Source: Gaoshiqia sp050178015 (GTDB taxonomy: Bacteria > Bacteroidota > Bacteroidia > Bacteroidales > Prolixibacteraceae). From it: DNA of 64,000 bases. Positions within the stretch are counted from its first letter, which is position 1, and every line of letters begins with the position of its first letter. The notes under the pieces were generated by a model that was not told the origin of the DNA, ran no database searches, and saw nothing but the letters and a program-made list of their open reading frames with translations. Positions 23,347 through 31,472 of the stretch are shown here, in pieces. Where the stretch lies: the NCBI GenBank assembly GCA_050178015.1, contig JBFXGM010000011.1:69486-133485 (forward strand), in the 5' to 3' direction. The translations under genes were made by a program, and so were the position numbers.

Positions 23347-25839
23347 ATGGCAAAATATGTGATTATAGGTGGCGTTGCCGGTGGTGCAACTGCCGCTGCC
23401 CGCTTACGAAGATTGGATGAACATGCTGAAATTATCATGTTTGAGCGCGGCCCCAACATTTCCTATGCCAACTGCGGCCTGCCGTATTACATTGGCGGCA
23501 CCATTACCGAGCGTGAAAAACTATTGGTTCAAACCCCGGAAAGTTTTCGGGCCCGGCTGAATGTGGATGTGCGCGTGTTGCAAGAAGTTACCAAAATCAA
23601 CCGCGACGATAAAACGGTAGAGGTCTTGAACCATCAAACCAAAGCCACCTACACCGAAAGTTACGACAAGCTGGTTGTTTCGCCCGGCGCCGAACCCGTG
23701 AAACCGCCCATCGCCGGTATCAGCGATCCCGCCATTTTCACCTTGCGCAATGTGCTTGACACAGACAAAATCAAGTCGTTTTGCGACACCAAAAAACCGC
23801 GTCACGCTGTGGTGATCGGCGCCGGTTTTATTGGCTTGGAGATGGCCGAAAACCTCCACAAACTGGGCATGAACGTCACCATTGTAGAGATGGCCAGCCA
23901 GGTGATGGCACCGCTCGACTACGAAATGGCCGCGGAGGTACACCAGCACCTGAAAACCAAACAAGTCGAATTCTACTTAAAAGATGGCGTGAGCGCTTTC
24001 ATCCGTAAGAATGACCATTTGACCGTGCAATTGCAATCGGGCCGCGAAATTGAAACAGAACTGGTCATCCTGTCGATTGGTGTCCGGCCAGAGACCAAGC
24101 TGGTGAAGGAAGCCGGACTGGAGTTGGCCGAAAACGGCGGTATCAAAGTTAACAGCTACCTGCAAACCAACGATCCCGACATTTACGCGTTAGGCGACGC
24201 CATTGCGTTCCCCCACCCGATTACCGGAAAATACGTCAACACCTACCTGGCCGGACCTGCCAACAAACAAGGCCGGATTGTTGCCGACAACATCGTGCTG
24301 GGCAACACCCGCCAATACAAAGGCGCTATTGCTACGGCCATTGCCAAGGTGTTTGACATTACGGTGGCCTCAACCGGCCTTTCTGCAAAGGCGTTGAAAC
24401 GCGAAGGAATCGAGTATATTTCCAATATTATTCACGGATCGTCCCATGCCGGTTATTACCCGGGCGCTTTGCCCTACACGCTGAAAATCCTCTTTCAGCC
24501 CAAAACAGGCAAACTGTATGGCGCCCAAATGATTGGCTACCAAGGCATCGACAAGCGCATCGACCTGATCGCCACCGTGTTGCTGAACAACGGCAGCATC
24601 TACGATCTGCAGGACATTGAACATGCCTATGCACCACCCTATTCATCGGCAAAAGACCCCGTGAACCAGGCAGGTTACGTGGCAGAAAACATCATCACCG
24701 GACGCTTAAAAAACATCAACTGGAAGGAAGTGAGCCAGCTGCACGCTGCCAACATTTGTCTGCTGGATGTGCGCACGCCCGAAGAACATGCCTTGGGCCA
24801 CATTGAAGGCTCCCTGAACATTGAGGTTGACAAAATCCGGGAACAGTTGGATGAAATCCCGCGCGACAAGAAAATTATCGTCTATTGCGGGGTAGGCATC
24901 CGGGGCTATTTTGCCTGCCGCATCCTGATGCAACACGGTTTTGAAGAAGTGTACAACCTGAGCGGCGGCTACAAAACCTACGAGCACACCACTTGCAAAC
25001 AAAGCAACGAAGATATCTTCGAATCAAGCTACATTGCCAAGGACGATCACATTTACCGCGGAAAACCAGCAGATGCAGCCAGCATGGGCAATCTGGTGAA
25101 AACCTTCGAGGTGGATGCCTGTGGCTTGCAATGCCCCGGCCCAATCCTGAAGCTGAAAACAGAAATCGGCAAATTACAGCCGGGTGAGCGTCTGCTCCAA
25201 AAGGCCAGCGACCCCGGATTTATGAAGGATGTGCAATCGTGGTGCAACATCACTGGCAACAAACTGGTTTCGGTGGATTCAAACGAAGGCATCATTACGG
25301 CTGTCATCGAGAAAGCAGTTCCAAAACAAGCGGCAAACGTGCAAGGCGTTCCGATAGCAGCACAACTTCCGCAAAATAAAACGATGGTGGTTTTCAGCGA
25401 TGATATGGATCGCGCCCTGGCTTCCCTGGTCATCGCCAATGGCGCTGCCTCGATGGGCAAAGAGGTGACCATGTTCTTCACTTTTTGGGGATTGAACATC
25501 ATCAAGAAAACCGACAAGCCCAAAGTAGAGAAAGATCTGATGGGCAAAATGTTTGGCAAAATGATGCCGGGCAATGCCGGAAAACTCAAACTGTCGAAAA
25601 TGAACATGCTGGGGATGGGCTCGCTGATGATGAAAAAAAGGATGCTCTCCAAAAATGTCGATTCGATTGAAGATATGATCCGCACAGCCATTGAGAACGG
25701 GGTACGGATGATTGCCTGTCAGATGTCGATGGACGTGATGGGCGTCAGCGCAGAAGAATTGATTGACGGGGTAGAGATTGGCGGTGTAGCCGCTTACCTG
25801 GAAGAAACCGAGAAATCGAACCTCAACCTGTTCATCTAA
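23347..25839 (+). CDS. CoA-disulfide reductase-like protein fused to rhodanese, TusA and DsrE domains
   Basis: An 830-residue four-domain sulfur-handling protein. Residues 1-450 are a pyridine nucleotide-disulfide reductase of the CoADR/persulfide reductase type: YVIIGGVAGGATAAAR binds FAD and SYANCGLPYYIGG carries redox Cys43. Residues ~460-555 are a rhodanese with active Cys in VYCGVGIRG. Residues ~590-660 are TusA (DACGLQCPGPILKLK). Residues ~680-830 are DsrE/peroxiredoxin-like (TMVVFSDDMDRALASLVIANGAASMG). Each module alone carries persulfide sulfur, so the fusion looks like a relay that accepts, passes and reduces sulfane sulfur with NAD(P)H. It is followed by a strong terminator and is monocistronic. 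Fusion order is directly visible; the reaction direction is inference. Confidence 0.9.
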   Translation: MAKYVIIGGVAGGATAAARLRRLDEHAEIIMFERGPNISYANCGLPYYIGGTITEREKLLVQTPESFRARLNVDVRVLQEVTKINRDDKTVEVLNHQTKATYTESYDKLVVSPGAEPVKPPIAGISDPAIFTLRNVLDTDKIKSFCDTKKPRHAVVIGAGFIGLEMAENLHKLGMNVTIVEMASQVMAPLDYEMAAEVHQHLKTKQVEFYLKDGVSAFIRKNDHLTVQLQSGREIETELVILSIGVRPETKLVKEAGLELAENGGIKVNSYLQTNDPDIYALGDAIAFPHPITGKYVNTYLAGPANKQGRIVADNIVLGNTRQYKGAIATAIAKVFDITVASTGLSAKALKREGIEYISNIIHGSSHAGYYPGALPYTLKILFQPKTGKLYGAQMIGYQGIDKRIDLIATVLLNNGSIYDLQDIEHAYAPPYSSAKDPVNQAGYVAENIITGRLKNINWKEVSQLHAANICLLDVRTPEEHALGHIEGSLNIEVDKIREQLDEIPRDKKIIVYCGVGIRGYFACRILMQHGFEEVYNLSGGYKTYEHTTCKQSNEDIFESSYIAKDDHIYRGKPADAASMGNLVKTFEVDACGLQCPGPILKLKTEIGKLQPGERLLQKASDPGFMKDVQSWCNITGNKLVSVDSNEGIITAVIEKAVPKQAANVQGVPIAAQLPQNKTMVVFSDDMDRALASLVIANGAASMGKEVTMFFTFWGLNIIKKTDKPKVEKDLMGKMFGKMMPGNAGKLKLSKMNMLGMGSLMMKKRMLSKNVDSIEDMIRTAIENGVRMIACQMSMDVMGVSAEELIDGVEIGGVAAYLEETEKSNLNLFI

Positions 25840-25857
25840 AGGAAATTATTCTGTTGA

Positions 25858-25899
25858 AAACGCTGCTTTGTATTGACAAGGTGGCGTTTTTATTTTCCC
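25858..25899 (+). terminator. Intrinsic terminator of the sulfur-relay gene
   Basis: A 14-bp stem allowing G-T pairs (25858-25871 with 25876-25889) closes on an ATTG loop and is followed by TTTTTATTTT, 18 bp after the stop. Confidence 0.8.
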
Positions 25900-25949
25900 G
25901 GTCTCCCAAAAACTGCTGATATTTGCACCAATAGACAGGAGAATTAAAA

Positions 25950-26657
25950 ATGACCTTTGCCGAAAAAGTGAACCGATTCAACCAAGAGTTGCAGTTTGAT
26001 GGTTTTCTTCCGGAAAACATCAGCGTAATGAATCCGTTTGCTGAAAACCCTGCGGCGCTGGAAGCTTCATCACGCTTTTACCACAAATATTACAGCGACA
26101 ATCATCCGCGAAAGTTGATCCTCGGCATCAATCCGGGACGGTTTGGTGCAGGCGTAACGGGCATTCCGTTTACCGACACTTATCGTCTCCGCGACTTTTG
26201 TGGTTTGGAAATTGAAGGCATTGAAACCCGCGAACTTTCTTCTGTTTTCGTTTACGATATGATAGAAGCATACGGTGGCGTGAAACAATTTTACCGCGAT
26301 TATTACATCAGCGCTATCAGTCCGCTCGGCTTCATCATCAACAAAAACGGACGGGAGCTAAACTATAATTACTACGACAGTAAAGAATTGCTTCAGGCTG
26401 CCGAACCGTTCATCATCCAATCTTTGGAGAAACAACTTTCCTTTGGCATCAACCGCGACGTGTGTTTCTGCCTGGGCAACAACAAAAACTACAAATATCT
26501 GGTATCCCTGAATAGAAAACTGCAATGGTTCAAACAAATCATCCCGCTGGAACATCCCCGGTACATCATGCAATATAAGTTGAAACAAAAAGAGTTGTAT
26601 ATTCAAAAGTACATGAATCTGTTGCGAATCGATCCGACAAACGAAACCAATAAGTGA
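25950..26657 (+). CDS. Uracil-DNA glycosylase, SMUG2-like
   Basis: A 235-residue monofunctional DNA glycosylase of the SMUG2 branch of the UDG superfamily, removing uracil or related deaminated bases. LILGINPGRFGAGVTGIPFTD (residues ~57-77) is the water-activating/pyrimidine motif in the GINPG form, and EHPRYIMQY near the C-terminus corresponds to the HPS/DNA-intercalation loop. The start ATG at 25950 follows GATATTTG, one mismatch from the -7 consensus. The C-terminal lysine-rich tail (KLKQKELYIQKYM) may contact DNA. It is unrelated in operon terms to its neighbours. A second, different UDG is encoded at 62498. Confidence 0.82.
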   Translation: MTFAEKVNRFNQELQFDGFLPENISVMNPFAENPAALEASSRFYHKYYSDNHPRKLILGINPGRFGAGVTGIPFTDTYRLRDFCGLEIEGIETRELSSVFVYDMIEAYGGVKQFYRDYYISAISPLGFIINKNGRELNYNYYDSKELLQAAEPFIIQSLEKQLSFGINRDVCFCLGNNKNYKYLVSLNRKLQWFKQIIPLEHPRYIMQYKLKQKELYIQKYMNLLRIDPTNETNK

Positions 26658-26661
26658 AAAG

Positions 26662-26691
26662 TTTCCAGTCCCGAATTTTCGATTAACTTTG
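26662..26691 (+). promoter_or_regulatory. Promoter of the phnA/yjdM gene
   Basis: A GTTTC at 26661-26665 and TAACTTTG at 26684-26691, 18 bp apart, fit the Bacteroidota pattern. The leader is only about 13 nt. Confidence 0.6.
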
Positions 26692-26710
26692 CCGCCTCAA
26701 AAAAATAACC

Positions 26711-27286
26711 ATGAGTATTGAAAAAGCATTGCTGGCACGCAGCGGATCGACCTGCGAACTGTGCGGCGCCACCGACGGCTTGACTGTTTACGCCCTTCCG
26801 CCGGTTACTGAAAACAACAGCGACAAATGCGTCCTGCTGTGTGCGACCTGCCTCGATCAGGTAACAAATCCGGACAAAATCGATCCGAACCATTTCCGCT
26901 GCCTGAACGACAGCATGTGGAGCACCGTGCCCGCCGTACAGGTTTTAGCCTGGCGGTTACTCAACCGGATGCGCGCCGAAGGCTGGCCGCAAGACCTGCT
27001 GGATATGCTTTACCTGGACGATGAAACCCTGGCCTGGGCCAAAGCCGATGGCGCCGGACAAGATGACGCAATCAAACACCTGGACAGTAACGGCGCCCAA
27101 CTACAGGCCGGCGACACCGTGGTTCTGACTAAAGACCTGAACGTGAAAGGCGGCGGTTTTACTGCCAAACGCGGTACGGCCGTGCGCAACATCACGCTGG
27201 TGCATGACAACCCCGAACAAATTGAAGGAAAAGTAAATGGTCAGCAAATCGTGATCCTCACCCAATATGTAAAGAAGTCGAGCTAA
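26711..27286 (+). CDS. yjdM: PhnA/YjdM family zinc-ribbon protein
   Basis: A 191-residue soluble protein. The N-terminal zinc ribbon has CELCGA and LLCATCLDQV pairs (residues ~16-19 and ~42-46). The C-terminal ~60 residues form the PhnA domain: LQAGDTVVLTKDLNVKGGGFTAKRGT and GKVNGQQIVILTQYVKK, a small SH3-like barrel. Despite the PhnA name, E. coli YjdM is not a phosphonate hydrolase, and the role is unknown. The middle region (WSTVPAVQVLAWRLLNRM) is characteristic of the longer Bacteroidota and gammaproteobacterial forms. No phn genes are nearby. Confidence 0.88.
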   Translation: MSIEKALLARSGSTCELCGATDGLTVYALPPVTENNSDKCVLLCATCLDQVTNPDKIDPNHFRCLNDSMWSTVPAVQVLAWRLLNRMRAEGWPQDLLDMLYLDDETLAWAKADGAGQDDAIKHLDSNGAQLQAGDTVVLTKDLNVKGGGFTAKRGTAVRNITLVHDNPEQIEGKVNGQQIVILTQYVKKSS

Positions 27287-27318
27287 GGACTGAGCCGATG
27301 TTATGCTTCTCTTGTGAA

Positions 27319-28587
27319 TTACCGGCTGATCAGTTTGGCGCCTACCGGGCAATTTAAGCATTTCCGAAGGTTGCAATACCCGTTTTTCAGCTGGATCAGA
27401 GCTTGGCTGTCAAACGCGGAACGAGCATCCACGCCCAGCCTTTTCCAATTCGAAATAATCGAATTCTGTTCCGCAGGCACCTTTTCGAGGTAGTTGAGAG
27501 CCAAATCCTTCAGCTGTTGTTTATGGTGATAGTCGCCGTAAACAAACAGAAAAGGCACCAAGGTATTGATCACTATATTGAAAAAGGAAGCATCGCCCAA
27601 ATGTTTTACATAGCGGGCCGAAGGTTTATTGAACCGATAATGGTTATGCCAATATTCGGAAGCCTCTACCTGGAAAAGTGTTTTTACTTTCGCAAGGTCA
27701 TCCTGTTCAACTAGTTTGGAAAACAAAGCCGAGGATTGGTGAATCAACTGGGCAAACTGGGCCATCCGCACCGTGGGAAAATTAACCGGACGCAGCCGCA
27801 GAAATTTCCACAAATGACCTTCCAGCGGTTTCAGGTTGTACTTTTTATACAACATCGAAAATTCCTTGCGCAGCGCCAAAAAGTAATCGTCGCCAATCAA
27901 TTCCTCGTTCAGCAAGCCGGCCGTACCAAACAGCAAGGCTTCAATCTGGAACAAGTCGTTTTTGTGTTTGCCCAACACCGACAAAGGCAAGGCTTTGGCC
28001 AGCAGTTCAAAGGGTAGTGCATTGGTTTTGAACCCGAAATTACGCGCCAAAAACTGGTAAAAAGTTTCGTTCCAATCATTCTTATTTTGTTCCAGCCGCT
28101 GAATAATTTCCCCGGTTTTTTGCTGAAGGCGTTCCACCATCAAACTGTGAAACCAGATTTGCAGGTTCATCCGGTCAACCTGGTGAAACCTGTCGGAACA
28201 AGGTATCCAACCTTTCGATTTCAGCAAATCGGCATAATTTGTTTCCAAATGCGGGGGATAAACCAACGACAGGGTTTCAACCGGCTGTCCCTTCGAGTTG
28301 GCCACCGGCTGGTCATCCTGTTTCACCACGTGCAGGATTACGTTATCGTAGGCTGCGTCCTGCTCGTGTTTGTGCCGGTACCAATCGGAAGCTTTCTGGT
28401 GAATTTCCACGTTACCGGCCCACACCGTGCCGTCAATCCGGATGCGGGCGTTGAAAAAATCCGGGCCTGCATCGGTATTTTGCATACCCGGCGATAAAAC
28501 GTCAACCAGCTGACCGTCTTGTGTTTTTAGTTCCCCGGCCGTAAATAACCTGTGTTTCCAGATAAACTGCAAAAAGAATTCATTCAT
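27319..28587 (-). CDS. DUF2851 family protein
   Basis: About 422 residues from the ATG at 28587; the in-frame TTG at 28593 adds only two residues. Recognisable family features are the start MNEFFLQFIWKHRLF, LSPGMQNTDAGPDFFNARIRIDG, WAGNVEIHQKASDWYRH and the C-terminal CNLRKCLNCPVGAKLI with three Cys that may bind metal. DUF2851 proteins are common in Bacteroidota and have no known function. The conserved acidic and Glu/Gln residues of the N-terminal half recall a nuclease or hydrolase-like fold, which I cannot confirm. The protein is cytosolic and the gene appears to stand alone, convergent with phnA. Confidence 0.85.
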   Translation of the reverse strand: MNEFFLQFIWKHRLFTAGELKTQDGQLVDVLSPGMQNTDAGPDFFNARIRIDGTVWAGNVEIHQKASDWYRHKHEQDAAYDNVILHVVKQDDQPVANSKGQPVETLSLVYPPHLETNYADLLKSKGWIPCSDRFHQVDRMNLQIWFHSLMVERLQQKTGEIIQRLEQNKNDWNETFYQFLARNFGFKTNALPFELLAKALPLSVLGKHKNDLFQIEALLFGTAGLLNEELIGDDYFLALRKEFSMLYKKYNLKPLEGHLWKFLRLRPVNFPTVRMAQFAQLIHQSSALFSKLVEQDDLAKVKTLFQVEASEYWHNHYRFNKPSARYVKHLGDASFFNIVINTLVPFLFVYGDYHHKQQLKDLALNYLEKVPAEQNSIISNWKRLGVDARSAFDSQALIQLKNGYCNLRKCLNCPVGAKLISR

Positions 28588-28781
28588 ATCCAATTGATTA
28601 AGATTCTGCTTAACTAAAATTACAAAAATTAGCGCTTGAAAAACAAGCAGAAGACAGAATAAAGTTTGGCGGGTAAAATGATCAAAAGCGCAGAAACGGG
28701 AATTACTAAATATTTCCGGTAAGGCACAAGGTGAATTTGCTAAAAAGCTGCTATTTTTAACGCAAGCCTAAAATTACGTTT

Positions 28782-29309
28782 GTGACTCATCCGCATATCA
28801 ACCTCAAAAGACTGATCCCGGTCGTATTGTTGGCCATTCTTGCCATCGTTATTGCTTCGGCAACTGTTGGCAAAGACATTTATTCCGGAACTGCCGGGAA
28901 CAACCTGCTTTCTTTTGCCATCGTTAATTTGTCGGGCTACCTCTTTTTCCTGGTCATGCCCGTAGAACTAGCCTTTATTTATTACCTGCATGTTGGGGTC
29001 GATATCTATTTGCTTAACGCCCTGGCCATCGGAACGGCCATGTGTTCACAATTAATCGATTACATCATTGGACGTTCGTTCAGCTCGCGCATCATCGACC
29101 GGTTGATTGGCCGCCGCCGTTACGAAAAAGCCGAAGCAGAAATACGCAAATACGGCAACATTGCCATCCTTTTGTTCAACCTGCTGCCACTCTCCTCCCC
29201 GGTTATTCTGCTGGCCGCCGGCATGTTGAAACATCCGTTAAAGGAAGCTGTCTTCTACAGTTTTCTGGGATTGCTGTTGAAATATTTGCTGATGACATTG
29301 ATTTTCTGA
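28782..29309 (+). CDS. DedA/VTT-domain-like membrane protein
   Basis: A 175-residue protein with about four or five hydrophobic segments. The FNLLPLSSPVILLAAGMLKHPLKEAV segment resembles the conserved core of DedA/VTT (SNARE-associated) proteins, which act as lipid scramblases or transporters in the inner membrane. The only plausible start is GTG at 28782. Unusually, a perfect TAnnTTTG-like TACGTTTG covers 28775-28782 and overlaps that codon; if it were a real promoter the start would have to lie further in. The start is therefore uncertain. It is convergent with pyrF, whose terminator lies between. Confidence 0.68.
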   Translation: MTHPHINLKRLIPVVLLAILAIVIASATVGKDIYSGTAGNNLLSFAIVNLSGYLFFLVMPVELAFIYYLHVGVDIYLLNALAIGTAMCSQLIDYIIGRSFSSRIIDRLIGRRRYEKAEAEIRKYGNIAILLFNLLPLSSPVILLAAGMLKHPLKEAVFYSFLGLLLKYLLMTLIF

Positions 29310-29314
29310 TATCA

Positions 29315-29349
29315 AAAAAGCCCGAAGCTCAATCAGAACTCCGGGCCTT
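29315..29349 (-). terminator. Terminator of pyrF
   Basis: GCCCG (29320-29324) and CGGGC (29342-29346) form an interrupted stem, and on the minus strand it is followed by six T. It lies 20 bp beyond the pyrF stop. Confidence 0.65.
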
Positions 29350-29369
29350 GCATTATTGATTACAAACAT

Positions 29370-30203
29370 TTACAGTAAGTCGGCTTCCAGCAGCAATTCT
29401 TCCATGTCCACCTGAACGTTCATCGCTTCCTCGCGGGCTTTCTCCGCAAAATCTTCACCATTGGAAGCGTAAATTATGGCACGCGATGAGTTCACCAGCA
29501 AGCCGCACTGGTCGTTCATGCCGTATTTGGCCACTTCTTCCAGGCTGCCCCCCTGGGCACCAACACCGGGCACCAACAGGAAATGATCGGGCACCAGCTC
29601 ACGGATTTCTTCCAGCTTTTCGGCCTTGGTGGCGCCCACCACATACATCATATTGTCGGACGTTCCCCACTGCTGCGAAGTCTTCAACACCGATTCATAC
29701 AACAAATCGCCGGTTTCGTCATTCTTGATAAACTGAAAATCGAAAGCTCCTTTGTTGGACGTAAGCGCCAGCAAAATCACCCACTTGTCCAGGTACGTCA
29801 TGAATGGCTTCACCGAATCTTCACCCATATACGGGGCCACAGTTACCGCATCAAAATCCATGTGGTCGAAAAAAGCACGGGCATACAAATTAGACGTATT
29901 GCCAATATCGCCGCGCTTGGCATCGGCAATAATGAACTGCTCGGGATATTTCTCGCGGATATAGTGTACCGTTTTTTCCAGGCTTTCCCAACCAGACACG
30001 CCCAGGCTTTCATAAAAAGCCAGGTTGGGCTTATAGGCCACACACAAGTCCTGGGTGGCATCAATGATTTCTTTGTTGAAAGCAAATATCGGGTCGGAAG
30101 TTTCTTTCAGGTGCGCGGGTATCTTCAGGATATCCGTATCCAGCCCGATGCACAGAAAGCTCCGCTTGGCTTTAATCTGTTCAAATAATTGTTCTTTATT
30201 CAT
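29370..30203 (-). CDS. pyrF: Orotidine 5'-phosphate decarboxylase, type 2
   Basis: A 277-residue TIM-barrel enzyme making UMP from OMP, the last step of de novo pyrimidine synthesis. FLCIGLDTDILKIP at the start, AYKPNLAFYESLG and the catalytic IADAKRGDIGNTS (Asp-Lys-x-x-Asp) are clear. VTVAPYMGEDSVKPF and LVPGVGAQGG complete the phosphate-binding set. Length and motifs match the longer type 2 group found in actinobacteria, myxobacteria and Bacteroidota. It is the third gene after purM and prfA on the same strand, an arrangement I recall from other Bacteroidota. A perfect hairpin lies between prfA and this gene. Confidence 0.95.
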   Translation of the reverse strand: MNKEQLFEQIKAKRSFLCIGLDTDILKIPAHLKETSDPIFAFNKEIIDATQDLCVAYKPNLAFYESLGVSGWESLEKTVHYIREKYPEQFIIADAKRGDIGNTSNLYARAFFDHMDFDAVTVAPYMGEDSVKPFMTYLDKWVILLALTSNKGAFDFQFIKNDETGDLLYESVLKTSQQWGTSDNMMYVVGATKAEKLEEIRELVPDHFLLVPGVGAQGGSLEEVAKYGMNDQCGLLVNSSRAIIYASNGEDFAEKAREEAMNVQVDMEELLLEADLL

Positions 30204-30219
30204 GGTATTGTGTTTTTTA

Positions 30220-30250
30220 GTGACCAGGTGACTTTAAGTCACCTGGTCAC
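30220..30250. repeat. Perfect 13-bp inverted repeat between prfA and pyrF
   Basis: GTGACCAGGTGAC (30220-30232) and GTCACCTGGTCAC (30238-30250) are perfect complements around TTTAA. It falls in the 65-bp gap of the purM-prfA-pyrF operon, 16 bp upstream of the pyrF start. On the minus strand it is followed by TAAAAAA, not T, so it is not a standard terminator. It could be an RNA processing or stability hairpin, or an operator. Confidence 0.75.
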
Positions 30251-30268
30251 TTTACGAAACATCATCAC

Positions 30269-31354
30269 TTAAATTTCAGCTTCTTTCAGTTTTTCTGAGT
30301 TTTCCTCGATCTGCAGTTTCTCGATAATTTCATCGATATCGCCGCCAATGATGGCTTGCAGGTTATACAAAGTCAGGTTGATCCGGTGGTCGGTTACCCG
30401 TCCTTGCGGCCAGTTGTAGGTGCGGATTTTTGCCGAACGGTCGCCGGTCGACACCATCGTTTTCCGCTTCGAAGCAATCTCATCGATATATTTCTGGTAC
30501 TCCATATTATAGATACGGGTACGAAGTTCGACCATCGCCTTGGCCAGGTTTTTCAACTGCGACTTTTCATCCTGACAGGTAACTACAATACCGGTTGGAA
30601 TGTGCGTCAACCGAATGGCCGAGTAGGTCGTGTTCACCGACTGGCCGCCAGGACCCGACGAACAGTACGTATCTTTGCGGATATCGCTTTCCCGCAAGTC
30701 CACATCAAACTCTTCGGCTTCCGGCAACACGGCCACCGAAGCGGCAGAAGTATGAACGCGTCCCTGCGTTTCGGTTTGCGGCACGCGCTGCACACGGTGC
30801 ACACCCGATTCGTACTTCAGGATTCCGTAAACGCCCTCGCCGCTCACCTTGGCCACAATTTCCTTGTACCCGCCCGAAGTTCCTTCGCTGATATTGGTCA
30901 CTTCCATGCGCCAGCCCTTGCGTTCGCAAAACTTAGAGTACATGCGGAACAGGTCGCCCGCAAAAATACTGGCCTCATCGCCACCCGTACCGGCACGAAT
31001 TTCGAGAATAGCATTCTTACCATCTTCCGGATCGGCAGGCACCAGCAACAGCTTGATTTCCTTTTCTTTCTCAGGGATTAATTCCTCGCTTTGCTCAATC
31101 TCCTCCTTGGCCATTTCGCGGATATCCGGATCGCTCTCTTCAGCCAGCATTTGCTTGCCCGACTCAATGTTATCCATCAAAGCCTTGTATTCCTTAAATG
31201 CCTGCACCAAAGCTTCCAGACGGCGATATTCCTGGTTCAGCTTCACATACCGCTTCATGTCGCTCATTACCGAGGGATCGGTAATTTGCTGCCCCACTTC
31301 TTCGAACCGGTATTTTATGCTTTCGTATTTACTTAATAATGAATGTTCTGACAT
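30269..31354 (-). CDS. prfA: Peptide chain release factor 1
   Basis: A 361-residue class I release factor that reads UAA and UAG and triggers peptidyl-tRNA hydrolysis. The codon-recognition tripeptide is in VQRVPQTETQGRVHTSA (PQT in place of the enteric PAT) and the catalytic GGQ is in SSGPGGQSVNTTYSA. The start is the ATG at 31354; the seven extra codons of the longer frame (MKLETHY) lie in a repetitive noncoding stretch. The helical N-terminal domain, with many Glu and Lys, is of normal length. It is the middle gene of purM-prfA-pyrF. Confidence 0.96.
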   Translation of the reverse strand: MSEHSLLSKYESIKYRFEEVGQQITDPSVMSDMKRYVKLNQEYRRLEALVQAFKEYKALMDNIESGKQMLAEESDPDIREMAKEEIEQSEELIPEKEKEIKLLLVPADPEDGKNAILEIRAGTGGDEASIFAGDLFRMYSKFCERKGWRMEVTNISEGTSGGYKEIVAKVSGEGVYGILKYESGVHRVQRVPQTETQGRVHTSAASVAVLPEAEEFDVDLRESDIRKDTYCSSGPGGQSVNTTYSAIRLTHIPTGIVVTCQDEKSQLKNLAKAMVELRTRIYNMEYQKYIDEIASKRKTMVSTGDRSAKIRTYNWPQGRVTDHRINLTLYNLQAIIGGDIDEIIEKLQIEENSEKLKEAEI

Positions 31355-31361
31355 ATAATGT

Positions 31362-31440
31362 GTTTCAAGTTTCAAATTCCAAATTCCAAGTCTTCACTTC
31401 GGCTATTACCGGATTCAAGTTTCGGGTTTCAAATTTCAAT
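31362..31440. repeat. Degenerate AT-rich repeat block (TTTCAA/TTCCAA units)
   Basis: The 118-bp gap between purM and prfA contains many short tandem units of the forms TTTCAAG, TTTCAAA and TTCCAAA in two clusters. They are noncoding and resemble low-complexity spacers found between Bacteroidota operon genes; no other signal is visible in the gap. Confidence 0.5.
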
Positions 31441-31472
31441 CGCTTTCCGGGCTTGACGAATCCAATCTGTTT

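Noticed and set aside
28771..28790. Firm promoter call for the DedA-like gene
   Set aside because: The nearest TTTG upstream (28736) is about 35 bp away, too far for a -33 element.
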